Assembly: GCF_030532325.1 (NCBI RefSeq)
Contig: NZ_JAUNLS010000002.1
Location: 157,640 to 221,639, forward strand
DNA: 64,000 nt
Reading direction: 5' to 3'
Source of the DNA: Corynebacterium sp.
GTDB lineage: Bacteria; Actinomycetota; Actinomycetes; Mycobacteriales; Mycobacteriaceae
Positions 1-7,269 of this stretch are shown in pieces. The position numbers and the translations under genes were made by a program. Position 1 is the first letter of the stretch. Each line of letters starts with the position of its first letter. The notes beneath the pieces were generated by a model. That model ran no database searches, was not told where the DNA came from, and saw only the letters and a list, made by a program, of their open reading frames with translations.

Positions 1-898
1 AGGGATCCAGCGGGGTCTTCGAGTGATCAGCAATGAAGGCCGGGATGATCTTCTCCACGGTGGCGCTGGCGATGTCGATGACGCCAATCGCGTTGGCCTC
101 CTGGATGGTGACGTAGGCCTTGCCGTCCTGGGAGGTGATGTACTCCGGCTCGAAGTCCACAGAAGGCGTGGACTCGTGGGCCTTGGGGCCAAAGACGCGC
201 ACGCCGGCAGGCGGCTCGGTGCCGTCAAAGGCACGGAAGTCGGCGGTGCGCACGTCGGCGTCGGTGGCGGCGGCGACCTTCTCCGGCAGGGCGATGACGG
301 AGACGGAGCCTTCGGGGTCCGCGGCGTAATCGTCGCCGGTGGCATTGAGCTCGTTGGAGGGCTCGCCCTCGTTGGCCAGCAAGGCGTGCGTGCCATCGGC
401 AGTGATGTGGACGTTATCCGGCAGCGCGCCCACGCCCACGCGGCCCAGCTCGGCGGTGGCGAGATCCTCGGCGGTGGCGTCGAAGAAGAGTGCTTCGCCC
501 GGCTGGGTCTTATCGGCCTGCTGGACGGCGGCGATGGCCAGGCCGTCGGGGCGCACGGCCACAGAGTTGATCTCCTTGTCGGCGCCGGCGGAGACCGAAC
601 CGATCTTGGTCGGCTTGGCCGGATCGGAGGCGTCGAGAACGTCGATCTGCCCAGACTTGGCGTTGACGGTGAGAATGCGCTGGGAGGCCGCGTGGAAGGC
701 GACGATCTCCGCGGCGGACTCCGCGTACACACCGGACTCGTAGGTGCCAATCGGCGTCAGGGAAAGGCCGGCGTCCGCCGCCTGGTGGGTGACAGGCTTG
801 TCCACGATGGTACCCTGAGCAGCGGGAACGGCGAGGCTCAGGCAGGTCGCGGTGGCGGCGCACAGGGCGATGGCGCGCGCGGGCAGGAAGCGAGACAT
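1..898 (-). CDS. choice-of-anchor I family secreted protein (3' end outside window)
   Basis: Read on the minus strand from ATG at 898, preceded by AAGGAG at 909-914. The open frame runs off the left edge, so only the first 299 residues are visible. Residues 1-28 look like a signal peptide: basic start, hydrophobic core and an AxA-like end (VPAAQG). The remainder has the pattern of a beta-propeller: repeats such as SAAEIVAFHAASQRILTVNA, a DVLDASDPAKPTKIG strand turn and NSVAVRPDGL. This arrangement, with the ALLANEGEPS segment, matches the choice-of-anchor I group of exported proteins often related to phosphatase-like propellers. Enzymatic function cannot be inferred. It is divergent from ilvA. 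No catalytic residues can be claimed because the C-terminus is missing. Confidence 0.8.
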   Translation of the reverse strand, partial: MSRFLPARAIALCAATATCLSLAVPAAQGTIVDKPVTHQAADAGLSLTPIGTYESGVYAESAAEIVAFHAASQRILTVNAKSGQIDVLDASDPAKPTKIGSVSAGADKEINSVAVRPDGLAIAAVQQADKTQPGEALFFDATAEDLATAELGRVGVGALPDNVHITADGTHALLANEGEPSNELNATGDDYAADPEGSVSVIALPEKVAAATDADVRTADFRAFDGTEPPAGVRVFGPKAHESTPSVDFEPEYITSQDGKAYVTIQEANAIGVIDIASATVEKIIPAFIADHSKTPLDP

Positions 899-1002
899 GA
901 GAGGGAAACTCCTTCATCAGGGTTGTAGAGACAGACCGGATCAACCTTGCTGGGTGTGGATGTAGGGCGCGCGAACAGCCTGTGTCCGGCGGGCAAGCTC
1001 TT

Positions 1003-1019
1003 GGTTAACTTCCGGTTAA
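1003..1019. promoter_or_regulatory. two GGTTAA direct repeats with 11-bp period
   Basis: GGTTAA occurs at 1003-1008 and again at 1014-1019, exactly 11 bp apart, in the divergent intergenic region. An 11-bp direct repeat is the usual spacing of OmpR/PhoB-type response-regulator half-sites. No regulator is identifiable from sequence. Confidence 0.25.
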
Positions 1020-1064
1020 TCGGTCGATTGGCAGGTAATGCCTCCTGGCGGGAGGGGTGCGCGC

Positions 1065-1070
1065 TAGAAT
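1065..1070 (+). promoter_or_regulatory. -10 hexamer TAGAAT of ilvA, leaderless spacing
   Basis: TAGAAT lies 8 nt before the A of the ilvA ATG and no Shine-Dalgarno sequence fits between them, so transcription probably starts at the start codon. No convincing -35 was seen at normal distance. Confidence 0.55.
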
Positions 1071-1078
1071 GTCCCACT

Positions 1079-2362
1079 ATGACTACTGCCGAAGAGCCCT
1101 TCGAACCCGTGCACGCCTCCGACATCCAGATGGCCCAATCGCGGATTAGCTCGGAGATTGCCCCCACCCCGCTGACCTACTGCCCGCGCCTGTCCCAGCA
1201 GACCGGCTACGAGGTCTACCTCAAGCGCGAGGATCAGCAGGACGTGCGCTCCTACAAGATTCGCGGTGCGCTCTTTGCCATTTCCAACCTGAGCGAGGAG
1301 CGCCGGGCCCGCGGCATCGTGACGGCCTCGGCCGGCAATCACGCCCAGGGAGTGGCCTATGCCTGCCGCACCATGGGCATCCGGGGCAAGATCTTCCTGC
1401 CGGAGCCCACCCCGAAGCAGAAGCGCGACCGCATCCTGGTCCACGGCGGCGAGTTCGTGGAACTGGTGGTCACCGGCGCCAACTTCGACGAGGCCGCCGC
1501 CGCGGCCCACGCGGATGCCGCTGAGCGCGGCGCGGAGTTCATCGAGCCTTTCGACGCCCGCGATACCGTCATCGGCCAGGGAACCGTGGCCGCCGAAATC
1601 CTGGCCCAGCTCTCCGCCATCGGCCGCTCCCTGGACACCGTGGTGGTGCCCGTGGGCGGCGGCGGCCTTATCTCCGGCGTGACCTCCTACCTGGCGGACA
1701 TGGCGCCGAAGACCACAATCCTGGGCGTCGAGCCGGCCGGCGCAGCCTCGCTGTGCGCGGCCCTGGAGGCCGGGGAGCCGGTCACCCTGGACTCCATCAA
1801 CCCCTTCGTCGATGGGGCCGCCGTGGGGCGCATCGGCAGCGTGCCCTTGAAGATCCTGCAGGCCAACCGCGAGCGGATCCGGGCCATCAGCGTGGATGAG
1901 GGTGCGGTGTGCACCGAGCAGCTGGCTCTCTACCAGAACGAGGGCATCATCGCCGAGCCCGCCGGCGCGCTCTCCGTAACAGGCCTGTCCGCCGTGGACG
2001 CCGCGCCCGGCTCCACCGTGGTGTGCATCATCTCCGGCGGCAACAATGACGTCCTGCGCTACGCGGAGATCATGGAGCGCTCCCTGGTCCACCGCGGGCT
2101 CAAGCACTACTTCCTGGTCAACTTCCCGCAGGAGCCCGGCCAGCTGCGCCACTTTCTGCAGGAAATCCTCGGGCCCAACGATGACATCACGCTCTTCGAA
2201 TACCTCAAGCGCAATAACCGCGAGACCGGCACGGCGTTGGTGGGCCTGCAGCTGAGCGACGCCGCCGATCTCCCCGGCCTGCTGCAGCGCATGGAGGATT
2301 CCAAGATCAAGTGCCAGCAGCTGCACCCGGGCACGCCGGAATACGATTACCTCGTGGCCTAA
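1079..2362 (+). CDS. ilvA: threonine dehydratase, biosynthetic
   Basis: Deaminates threonine to 2-oxobutanoate, the first step of isoleucine synthesis; a PLP enzyme of the cytosol. The 427-residue product has the PLP-lysine motif SYKIRGA near residue 60, the loop SAGNHAQGVA, and the glycine-rich phosphate site PVGGGGLISG near residue 190. The C-terminal part (from about 335, LKHYFLVNFPQEPGQL) is the ACT-like regulatory domain that in the family binds isoleucine. The frame is open further upstream to 947, but the start at 1079 is chosen because it matches the family N-terminus and sits 8 nt after a TAGAAT -10 box. Length agrees with corynebacterial IlvA. Confidence 0.95.
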   Translation: MTTAEEPFEPVHASDIQMAQSRISSEIAPTPLTYCPRLSQQTGYEVYLKREDQQDVRSYKIRGALFAISNLSEERRARGIVTASAGNHAQGVAYACRTMGIRGKIFLPEPTPKQKRDRILVHGGEFVELVVTGANFDEAAAAAHADAAERGAEFIEPFDARDTVIGQGTVAAEILAQLSAIGRSLDTVVVPVGGGGLISGVTSYLADMAPKTTILGVEPAGAASLCAALEAGEPVTLDSINPFVDGAAVGRIGSVPLKILQANRERIRAISVDEGAVCTEQLALYQNEGIIAEPAGALSVTGLSAVDAAPGSTVVCIISGGNNDVLRYAEIMERSLVHRGLKHYFLVNFPQEPGQLRHFLQEILGPNDDITLFEYLKRNNRETGTALVGLQLSDAADLPGLLQRMEDSKIKCQQLHPGTPEYDYLVA

Positions 2363-2381
2363 GGCAGGGTGAGTAGCAGGA

Positions 2382-3026
2382 ATGCTCACGAGCTATCACC
2401 GCCCGCGCGGCGGCGTGACCTACGAACACGAGATTGAGATCAAGCGCTCCCGCTTCATCACCCTGGTGGCACGGGTGTGTGACGAGCAGGAGGCGCGCGC
2501 GTTTATCGACGCCGCCCGCACCCGCTTCCCGGATGCCCGCCACCACTGTTCGGCCTACATCTTCCACGTGGACGGCTCCAACCCGGTGGAGCGCTCCTCC
2601 GATGACGGCGAGCCCTCCGGCACCGCGGGCAAACCGATGCTCGACGTGCTCAAGGGTTCCGGCATGCTCGATATCTGCGCGGTGGTGGTGCGCTACTTCG
2701 GCGGCATCAAGCTGGGTGCTGGGGGATTGGTGCACGCCTACGGCGGCGCGGTGAGCGAGACCCTCGGGAAGGTGGAACACAGCACCCGCGCGCTGCGCGA
2801 GCTCTACACGGTGGCCTTCTCCCATGCCGAGGCCGGCCGGCTGGAAGCCGAGCTGCGCAACCGCGGGTTGGAGATCGTCGATACCGCCTACGGCGCGGAG
2901 GTCACCTACACCCTGGCCATCGAGCCGGGGGAGGCAGAGCAGCTGGCAGCCACCCTGGCCGCGCTGACCCAGGGCAGTGTGGAACCGGCTGAAGCCGGCA
3001 CCGCGTGGGTGGATATGGACGCCTAG
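2382..3026 (+). CDS. YigZ/IMPACT family protein
   Basis: A 214-residue member of the UPF0029/IMPACT family. The N-terminal domain carries the signature RHHCSAYIF followed by DDGEPSGTAGKPML and the VVRYFGGIKLGAGGL segment; the C-terminal part (about 140-205) is the DUF1949 ferredoxin-like fold. Family members are thought to bind RNA or ribosomes; the bacterial role is not settled. It begins 19 nt after ilvA on the same strand with only a weak GCAGGA ahead of ATG, so it may be co-transcribed with ilvA. Confidence 0.9.
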   Translation: MLTSYHRPRGGVTYEHEIEIKRSRFITLVARVCDEQEARAFIDAARTRFPDARHHCSAYIFHVDGSNPVERSSDDGEPSGTAGKPMLDVLKGSGMLDICAVVVRYFGGIKLGAGGLVHAYGGAVSETLGKVEHSTRALRELYTVAFSHAEAGRLEAELRNRGLEIVDTAYGAEVTYTLAIEPGEAEQLAATLAALTQGSVEPAEAGTAWVDMDA

Positions 3027-3036
3027 GGCCACAAGG

Positions 3037-3042
3037 TAGACT
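3037..3042 (+). promoter_or_regulatory. -10 hexamer TAGACT, leaderless spacing
   Basis: TAGACT is 7 nt before ATG at 3050. There is no ribosome binding site in the gap, so a leaderless mRNA is likely. Confidence 0.5.
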
Positions 3043-3049
3043 CACACCC

Positions 3050-3277
3050 ATGACTATGCAGCGACGCCCCAACAACCCCATTGAGCAGAAGAAGCAAGCA
3101 GTGCGCAAGCACTCCCGCAACGCGGTGGTCTCCGTGGTCGGCGGCGTGATCCTCGGCTGGGCGCTCACCGGATTCTGGGTGTGGATGTCCCTGGGCCTTA
3201 TCGTTGCCGTGGTAGGCGGTGTCTACAACTGGTCGCGCATCCAGAAGATCATCAACGAGAACAACAATCAGTACTAG
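3050..3277 (+). CDS. small two-helix membrane protein
   Basis: A 75-residue protein of unknown function. The first 25 residues are strongly basic (QRRPNNPIEQKKQAVRKHSR); residues 26-62 hold two hydrophobic helices (VVSVVGGVILGWALTGFWVW and MSLGLIVAVVGGVYNW); the tail IINENNNQY is polar. The frame is open upstream to 3005, but ATG at 3050 is chosen because of the -10 box 7 nt before it. It is directly followed by an S4-domain gene 11 nt downstream, so the two are probably one transcript. Confidence 0.75.
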   Translation: MTMQRRPNNPIEQKKQAVRKHSRNAVVSVVGGVILGWALTGFWVWMSLGLIVAVVGGVYNWSRIQKIINENNNQY

Positions 3278-3288
3278 GCGCCCGGCCC

Positions 3289-3675
3289 GTGACTATGCAG
3301 CCAGACGGCAAACCCGTCCGCATTGACGCCTGGGTGTGGTCGGTGCGCATGTTTAAGACCCGTTCCGCGGCTGCCGACGCCGTCAAGGCCGGCCACGTCA
3401 AGCTCAACGGCAGCGCCACTAAGCCCTCCCAGCAGGTGGTTCCCGGTGATCGCGTCCGTGTGTGGCGCAACCACCACGAGCATGATCTCGAGGTGCTCGC
3501 CACCGTGTCCAAGCGGGTGGGCGCCCCGGTTGCGCGCACCTGCTACATCGACCATGCGCCGCCGCCGCTGCCGAAGGAATTCCTGCCCTCGGTGCCCACC
3601 CGCCCCAGGGGCGCGGGGCGCCCGACCAAGAAAGAACGCCGAGACATGGACAAGTTCCGCGGCGGATTCCGCTAA
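3289..3675 (+). CDS. S4-domain RNA-binding protein, HslR (Hsp15)-like
   Basis: A 128-residue protein with an N-terminal S4 RNA-binding domain: RIDAWVWSVRMFKTRSAAAD, then GHVKLNG and the VPGDRVRVWRN turn, as in Hsp15, which rescues stalled 50S subunits. The C-terminal 40 residues are proline- and arginine-rich (PTRPRGAGRPTKKERRDMDK). Start is GTG at 3289, or ATG at 3295 two codons later; the two cannot be separated. Its stop TAA overlaps the stop of the convergent alarmone synthetase gene on the other strand. Confidence 0.85.
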   Translation: MTMQPDGKPVRIDAWVWSVRMFKTRSAAADAVKAGHVKLNGSATKPSQQVVPGDRVRVWRNHHEHDLEVLATVSKRVGAPVARTCYIDHAPPPLPKEFLPSVPTRPRGAGRPTKKERRDMDKFRGGFR

Positions 3676-4745
3676 CTGCGCTTCTTGTGAGTACTCGGGG
3701 TGGAAGTACCCGACTTGTTAGCACTCGGATTGCTGGCACCCTTGCCCTCGGCCCTGGAGGCCCGGAGGTTCTGCAGTGCCTTGTAGCGCGCCTTGAGTCG
3801 GCGCTTGCGGTCATGGCGGTCGCCGGCGTCGGCGGTGGCCTCGATGTGCGCCTTGCCAAAGGCGTTGAGCAGGAGGTCGTCGATAAGCCGCACCTGGCCC
3901 GGCTGGAAGCGGTAGCGCATGGCGTCGTGAACCAGCGCGATATCCCCAGGTTCCAGCAGCGCCTTGAGCTGGCTCATCGTGGTGATGCCATTGAGCTCGA
4001 GGATCTCCTGGAGGAAGCGGTAGTGCTCGGAGCGTGAGCGCGGGTACTTTCCGCCCATAAGTACGGCCAGCACACCCGGCAGGGTCTCCGGGGTGAGCTC
4101 CACTTCATCGTCCGGATCCGTGGAAGGATCCTTGAGCGCGGCGATCTCATCGAATTGCTGATCTGCCAGCTCGATGAGACACGCGGCCAGGGTAAAGAGG
4201 CGATCCACCTGGGCCGAGGGCGCATGCGGGCCCTGCTTGTAGCGGATATCGTGCTCAAATTCCGCCCACGCGTGCTGCAGCACGGTGCGGATCTGCACCT
4301 CGAAAGTCCAGCCCTCGTAGGCGGCCAGCTCCTCAATCGCAGTGCCCACCCGCAGCACCAAGTGGTGCGAGCCGTAGCCAAAGCCGCCGGAGATGCGGGT
4401 CTCCGCGGCCTTGTCCACTGACTTGATGACGGTGAAGGACTGGCCCAGGACCTCCAGCGCTTGCGGGATGGCCGTGGAGTGGAAGAGGGTGACGCGCACG
4501 CCGAGGACGTCGTGGATGTCCTCCCACGGGTTGGGGTAGAGCGGCTGCCCATCCGCGCGGCGCTTCTTGGCCTTGGCTTTCAGGGAAGGCCAGCGCTTGA
4601 TGCGGGTAGAGACGCGGTCAAAGATCACACCGGCGTCATTGAGCAGATCTTCGATGGCGTCGCGGAAGTCATCTGCTGCGGTGGGGTGCTTGCGTACCCA
4701 CTCGTGGTACTGGTTGCTTAGATGAGAAATAGTTGATTCTGGCAC
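3672..4745 (-). CDS. relS: small alarmone synthetase (GTP pyrophosphokinase domain protein)
   Basis: Transfers pyrophosphate from ATP to GTP or GDP to make (p)ppGpp. The 357-residue protein has one RelA_SpoT synthetase domain (about 40-170): RIKRWPSLKAKAKKR, the DVLGVRVTLF strand, GGFGYGSHHL and the substrate segment EVQIRTVLQHAWAEFEHDI. No HD hydrolase domain precedes it and no TGS/ACT region follows, so it belongs with the short synthetases; the symbol follows the corynebacterial RelS. The C-terminal 60 residues are basic (RHDRKRRLKARYKALQNLRA). GTG at 4745 is preferred because GGAGG lies 8 nt upstream; GTG at 4754 is also open but overlaps that site. Confidence 0.85.
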   Translation of the reverse strand: MPESTISHLSNQYHEWVRKHPTAADDFRDAIEDLLNDAGVIFDRVSTRIKRWPSLKAKAKKRRADGQPLYPNPWEDIHDVLGVRVTLFHSTAIPQALEVLGQSFTVIKSVDKAAETRISGGFGYGSHHLVLRVGTAIEELAAYEGWTFEVQIRTVLQHAWAEFEHDIRYKQGPHAPSAQVDRLFTLAACLIELADQQFDEIAALKDPSTDPDDEVELTPETLPGVLAVLMGGKYPRSRSEHYRFLQEILELNGITTMSQLKALLEPGDIALVHDAMRYRFQPGQVRLIDDLLLNAFGKAHIEATADAGDRHDRKRRLKARYKALQNLRASRAEGKGASNPSANKSGTSTPSTHKKRS

Positions 4746-4855
4746 TCCGGCCACCTCCGTTCGCGCCTTGGTGCGTCGCGCACACTACAGCCGGACACGC
4801 AGCGCCTTCCGCTTTCACCCGGCGGCGCCGTGCTCTCACGGCCCTCATAGCCCTC

Positions 4856-5542
4856 TCACACTTCAAGAGGGAATCCGTTAGCCAATACTAGCGGTTGTTC
4901 GCTCATCACGGGGCGATGCGCAGGCTTGGTGTTAAGTGCGTGCCGGGCCAGCGTGAGGGCCTGGTCTGCGCTGGCATCTGGTAGGGCGAAAAGCGTGTGG
5001 CGGTCCGGCACCAGGTAGGTGATGGTGCGGGCCTGGGTGAGGCGGCGCAGGTGGTTGTTGAGCAGGCGGAAGGTCTGCGGATGGGCCAGCCAGGCACTGG
5101 CGGTGCAGCGGTGGGCGCGTACCTCCAGCCCGCCCCGCGCGCCGGGCAAGGCCACTGTGGCGGGGCGCACATCAAAGCGCACGCCTTCTGGAGTCAGGGC
5201 CCGCTCCTGTAAGTTGAGCGCTGCCCGGTCCCAGGCTTGGCGCGGGGTGAGCCCGATGACGTCGAGCGCGTGCTGGCTGACCCTCTGGTGGGCGGTGCCG
5301 TCCGTGCGCACCAGCGTGGTGGACAACGTGCGGGAGAGCTGAATCGCGGCAGGTGAGTCACCGAAGCCATCGCTGCACAGCGTGATCCCCGTGAGCTCCT
5401 TGCTGGGGCACAGCGAGGGAAGAAGCTGCTCGGCGTTGAGCTCAACGCGGCGGGATGCCGGCTCCGCAGGCGGGTTCGGATCCGCCAGCGCAGCGCTGCC
5501 TGGGGCTCGGGCTGGGGCCGGGGCAGAAAGCGTGAGCGTCAT
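4856..5542 (-). CDS. hypothetical protein, unrecognised
   Basis: A 228-residue soluble protein that I do not recognise. Start ATG at 5542 has GGAGGTG about 10 nt upstream; the frame is open further to 5620 but without a start signal. The N-terminal 35 residues are rich in alanine and proline (LSAPAPARAPGSAALADPNP). The middle contains ITLCSDGFGDSPAAIQLSRT, then a VIGLTPRQAWDRAALNL helix, and the end has an LLNNHLRRLTQARTITYLVP segment, which reads like a folded alpha/beta domain with a gene-product sensing or immunity-like look, but nothing diagnostic. It is transcribed toward the alarmone synthetase gene. Confidence 0.65.
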   Translation of the reverse strand: MTLTLSAPAPARAPGSAALADPNPPAEPASRRVELNAEQLLPSLCPSKELTGITLCSDGFGDSPAAIQLSRTLSTTLVRTDGTAHQRVSQHALDVIGLTPRQAWDRAALNLQERALTPEGVRFDVRPATVALPGARGGLEVRAHRCTASAWLAHPQTFRLLNNHLRRLTQARTITYLVPDRHTLFALPDASADQALTLARHALNTKPAHRPVMSEQPLVLANGFPLEV

Positions 5543-5723
5543 GGTGAGGGCACCTCCATGTCCAACCCGGGTGCCCGGTGAGGCTAGGCAGTACAGCGAG
5601 GCGCCCGGTGAATGTGGCAACTGATGTTGATGTGTGTGCCTTTATTGGACTGAGACTTTGCTCTCGCGGTTCCCGTCCCTGGGAAGAAAAATCTACGCTC
5701 GGTGGGGGCAGTCGCCTGTGACG

Positions 5724-5757
5724 GCCTGTGGCCGGTTGCCCGCAGGCTGCCACAGGC
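5724..5757 (-). terminator. inverted repeat after the exonuclease gene
   Basis: GCCTGTGGC at 5724-5732 pairs perfectly with GCCACAGGC at 5749-5757 around a 16-nt loop, 2 nt beyond the stop of the minus-strand exonuclease gene. On the minus strand a T-rich run (ATTTTTCTTCC) comes only about 30 nt later, so termination here is plausible rather than classical. Confidence 0.4.
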
Positions 5758-5759
5758 GG

Positions 5760-7190
5760 CTAGAAGGGCGGCTCCTCGGAGAGCTGCAGCTCCTCCAAGA
5801 GTTTTTCCGCCGGCCACATCTCAATGCCCTGGCCCTTCTCATTGAGCTGTTTGGCGCGCTTCTCTTTGGAGGTGGTGGTGGCCCACTCGCCAATGACCAA
5901 AATTGTGGTCTTCTTGGTCACGTTCTTGCCCACCTGGCCGCCGCGCTCAGCGATGCCCCTCCACAGCAGCCCTTTGTCAAAGGGAGCAAACTCGCCGGTA
6001 AGCGTGACATTCTGGCCAAAGAGGGCGCCCTCTGGGTCGGCATCGGGGTTGGGATCCGGGATGGTATCCGGCGTGGCCACTGACTGCCACGGTGCCGGCG
6101 TGCGCTGCTTGCCACCACCATCGGAGGCAGCGTTGCTTGCCTGCGAAGCACCCGTGCCTGAGCCGGCACCGGTGTTCTTGGCGCCGGCGGCAGACCCAGC
6201 GCGGCGGGTCTTGCTGCGGAAGTCCGTTCCGGCACCGAGATCCTCCGCGGAGGTCGGCGCGGTGTGCTCGCGCAGCACCGGGATGATGGACTCCGCATTC
6301 ATGATGCCGAGGGTGAATTTGCGGGCGCGGAAGAGTTCCTCGATGGAACCGCTGTGGCCGAAAAGCTGGGCCAGCCTGCACACGATGACGCCAGCGGCGC
6401 GGGCATCCTCTGTGGCATCGTGGTGGCGGAAGCGCTCCGCGCCCACGTAGGCGGCCACCGTGGGCAGCTTGTGGTTATCAACGGTGATAACGCGTGCCGC
6501 GGAGGCATCGCGGGCCAGGGCCAACGAACACGCCAGCTCCACGGTGGGAATCGGAGCCTTGGCGCGCAGCAGGCCAGTGCGCAGTGCGGTGGAATCGAAC
6601 TGCGCGTTGTGTGCGACGAGGACGTCCTCGCCGAGGAAGTCGAAGAGCTCGGCGGCGGCCTCCGCAAAGGGCTGGGCACCGGCCACGTCCTCAGCGGTGA
6701 TGCCATGGATGGAGATGTTGACGTCCTCGAAGTGCTCCAGCCCGGGCGGCGGGGTGCACAGCCAGGTGCGGGATTCGGCCTCCTCGCCATCGCGGAAGCG
6801 CACCGCGCCGATCTGGCACACCGAGCCCCAGTTGTCATTGGCGGTTTCCACATCCACCGCGGTGAAGTTCAGTCCGGCGATGGGCTGTGCCTCAGGCGCC
6901 TCGCCGCGCAGCGCGGCCCTAATGGCACCGGCCAGCCGGGTGGCGTCCTGGTGCGGGGCGCAGCGGATGACCAGGGGCTCGGCGTTCGCCGAACCGTGGG
7001 AATGCCGCAGGCGCACGGCTCCGAAGGCCGTCGCCGTGGGCTCCTGGACCTGAACCGAGGAGGCGTCGATGGAGCTTAGCGGGATGGTCTCGTGGGCGCT
7101 CGCGCCCAGGCTGGTGGCCAGCCTGCTGCGGTTGATCGTCAGGGAGCTGGCGGTGACCTCGACGGTGGCGCCGTGGACAACAAATGACAC
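5760..7190 (-). CDS. DnaQ-like DEDDh exonuclease with C-terminal BRCT domain
   Basis: A 476-residue protein with three parts. Residues 1-100 form a beta-rich domain of unknown role. Residues about 107-280 are a 3'-5' exonuclease of the DnaQ fold: motif I VDVETA (D113, E115), motif II LVAHNAQFDSTALR, motif III HHDATEDARAAG with the DEDDh histidine. A low-complexity linker rich in Ser, Ala and Gly (about 325-380) leads to a BRCT domain (FGQNVTLTGEFAPFDKGLLW, GGQVGKNVTKKTTILVIGEW). The combination suggests a DNA repair or proofreading-type nuclease rather than the replicative epsilon subunit. GTG at 7190 with AAAGG upstream is the start. Confidence 0.85.
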   Translation of the reverse strand: MSFVVHGATVEVTASSLTINRSRLATSLGASAHETIPLSSIDASSVQVQEPTATAFGAVRLRHSHGSANAEPLVIRCAPHQDATRLAGAIRAALRGEAPEAQPIAGLNFTAVDVETANDNWGSVCQIGAVRFRDGEEAESRTWLCTPPPGLEHFEDVNISIHGITAEDVAGAQPFAEAAAELFDFLGEDVLVAHNAQFDSTALRTGLLRAKAPIPTVELACSLALARDASAARVITVDNHKLPTVAAYVGAERFRHHDATEDARAAGVIVCRLAQLFGHSGSIEELFRARKFTLGIMNAESIIPVLREHTAPTSAEDLGAGTDFRSKTRRAGSAAGAKNTGAGSGTGASQASNAASDGGGKQRTPAPWQSVATPDTIPDPNPDADPEGALFGQNVTLTGEFAPFDKGLLWRGIAERGGQVGKNVTKKTTILVIGEWATTTSKEKRAKQLNEKGQGIEMWPAEKLLEELQLSEEPPF

Positions 7191-7269
7191 GGGGTGCCTT
7201 TCTAATGGTTGGTGGGGGACTCTGGTGGAGCAGGCTGCTCAGAGAGCTCTGCCGCAAGCGCTCTGGGAT

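Noticed and set aside
23-928. Long plus-strand open frame of 301 codons
   Set aside because: Shadow of the minus-strand choice-of-anchor I gene, whose signal peptide, ribosome site and propeller-like repeats are convincing; the plus frame translates to Gly/Val/Arg-rich nonsense.
1064-2389. Long minus-strand frame opposite ilvA
   Set aside because: Composition typical of an antisense high-GC shadow (His/Gly/Ala/Val rich); ilvA motifs are complete on the plus strand.
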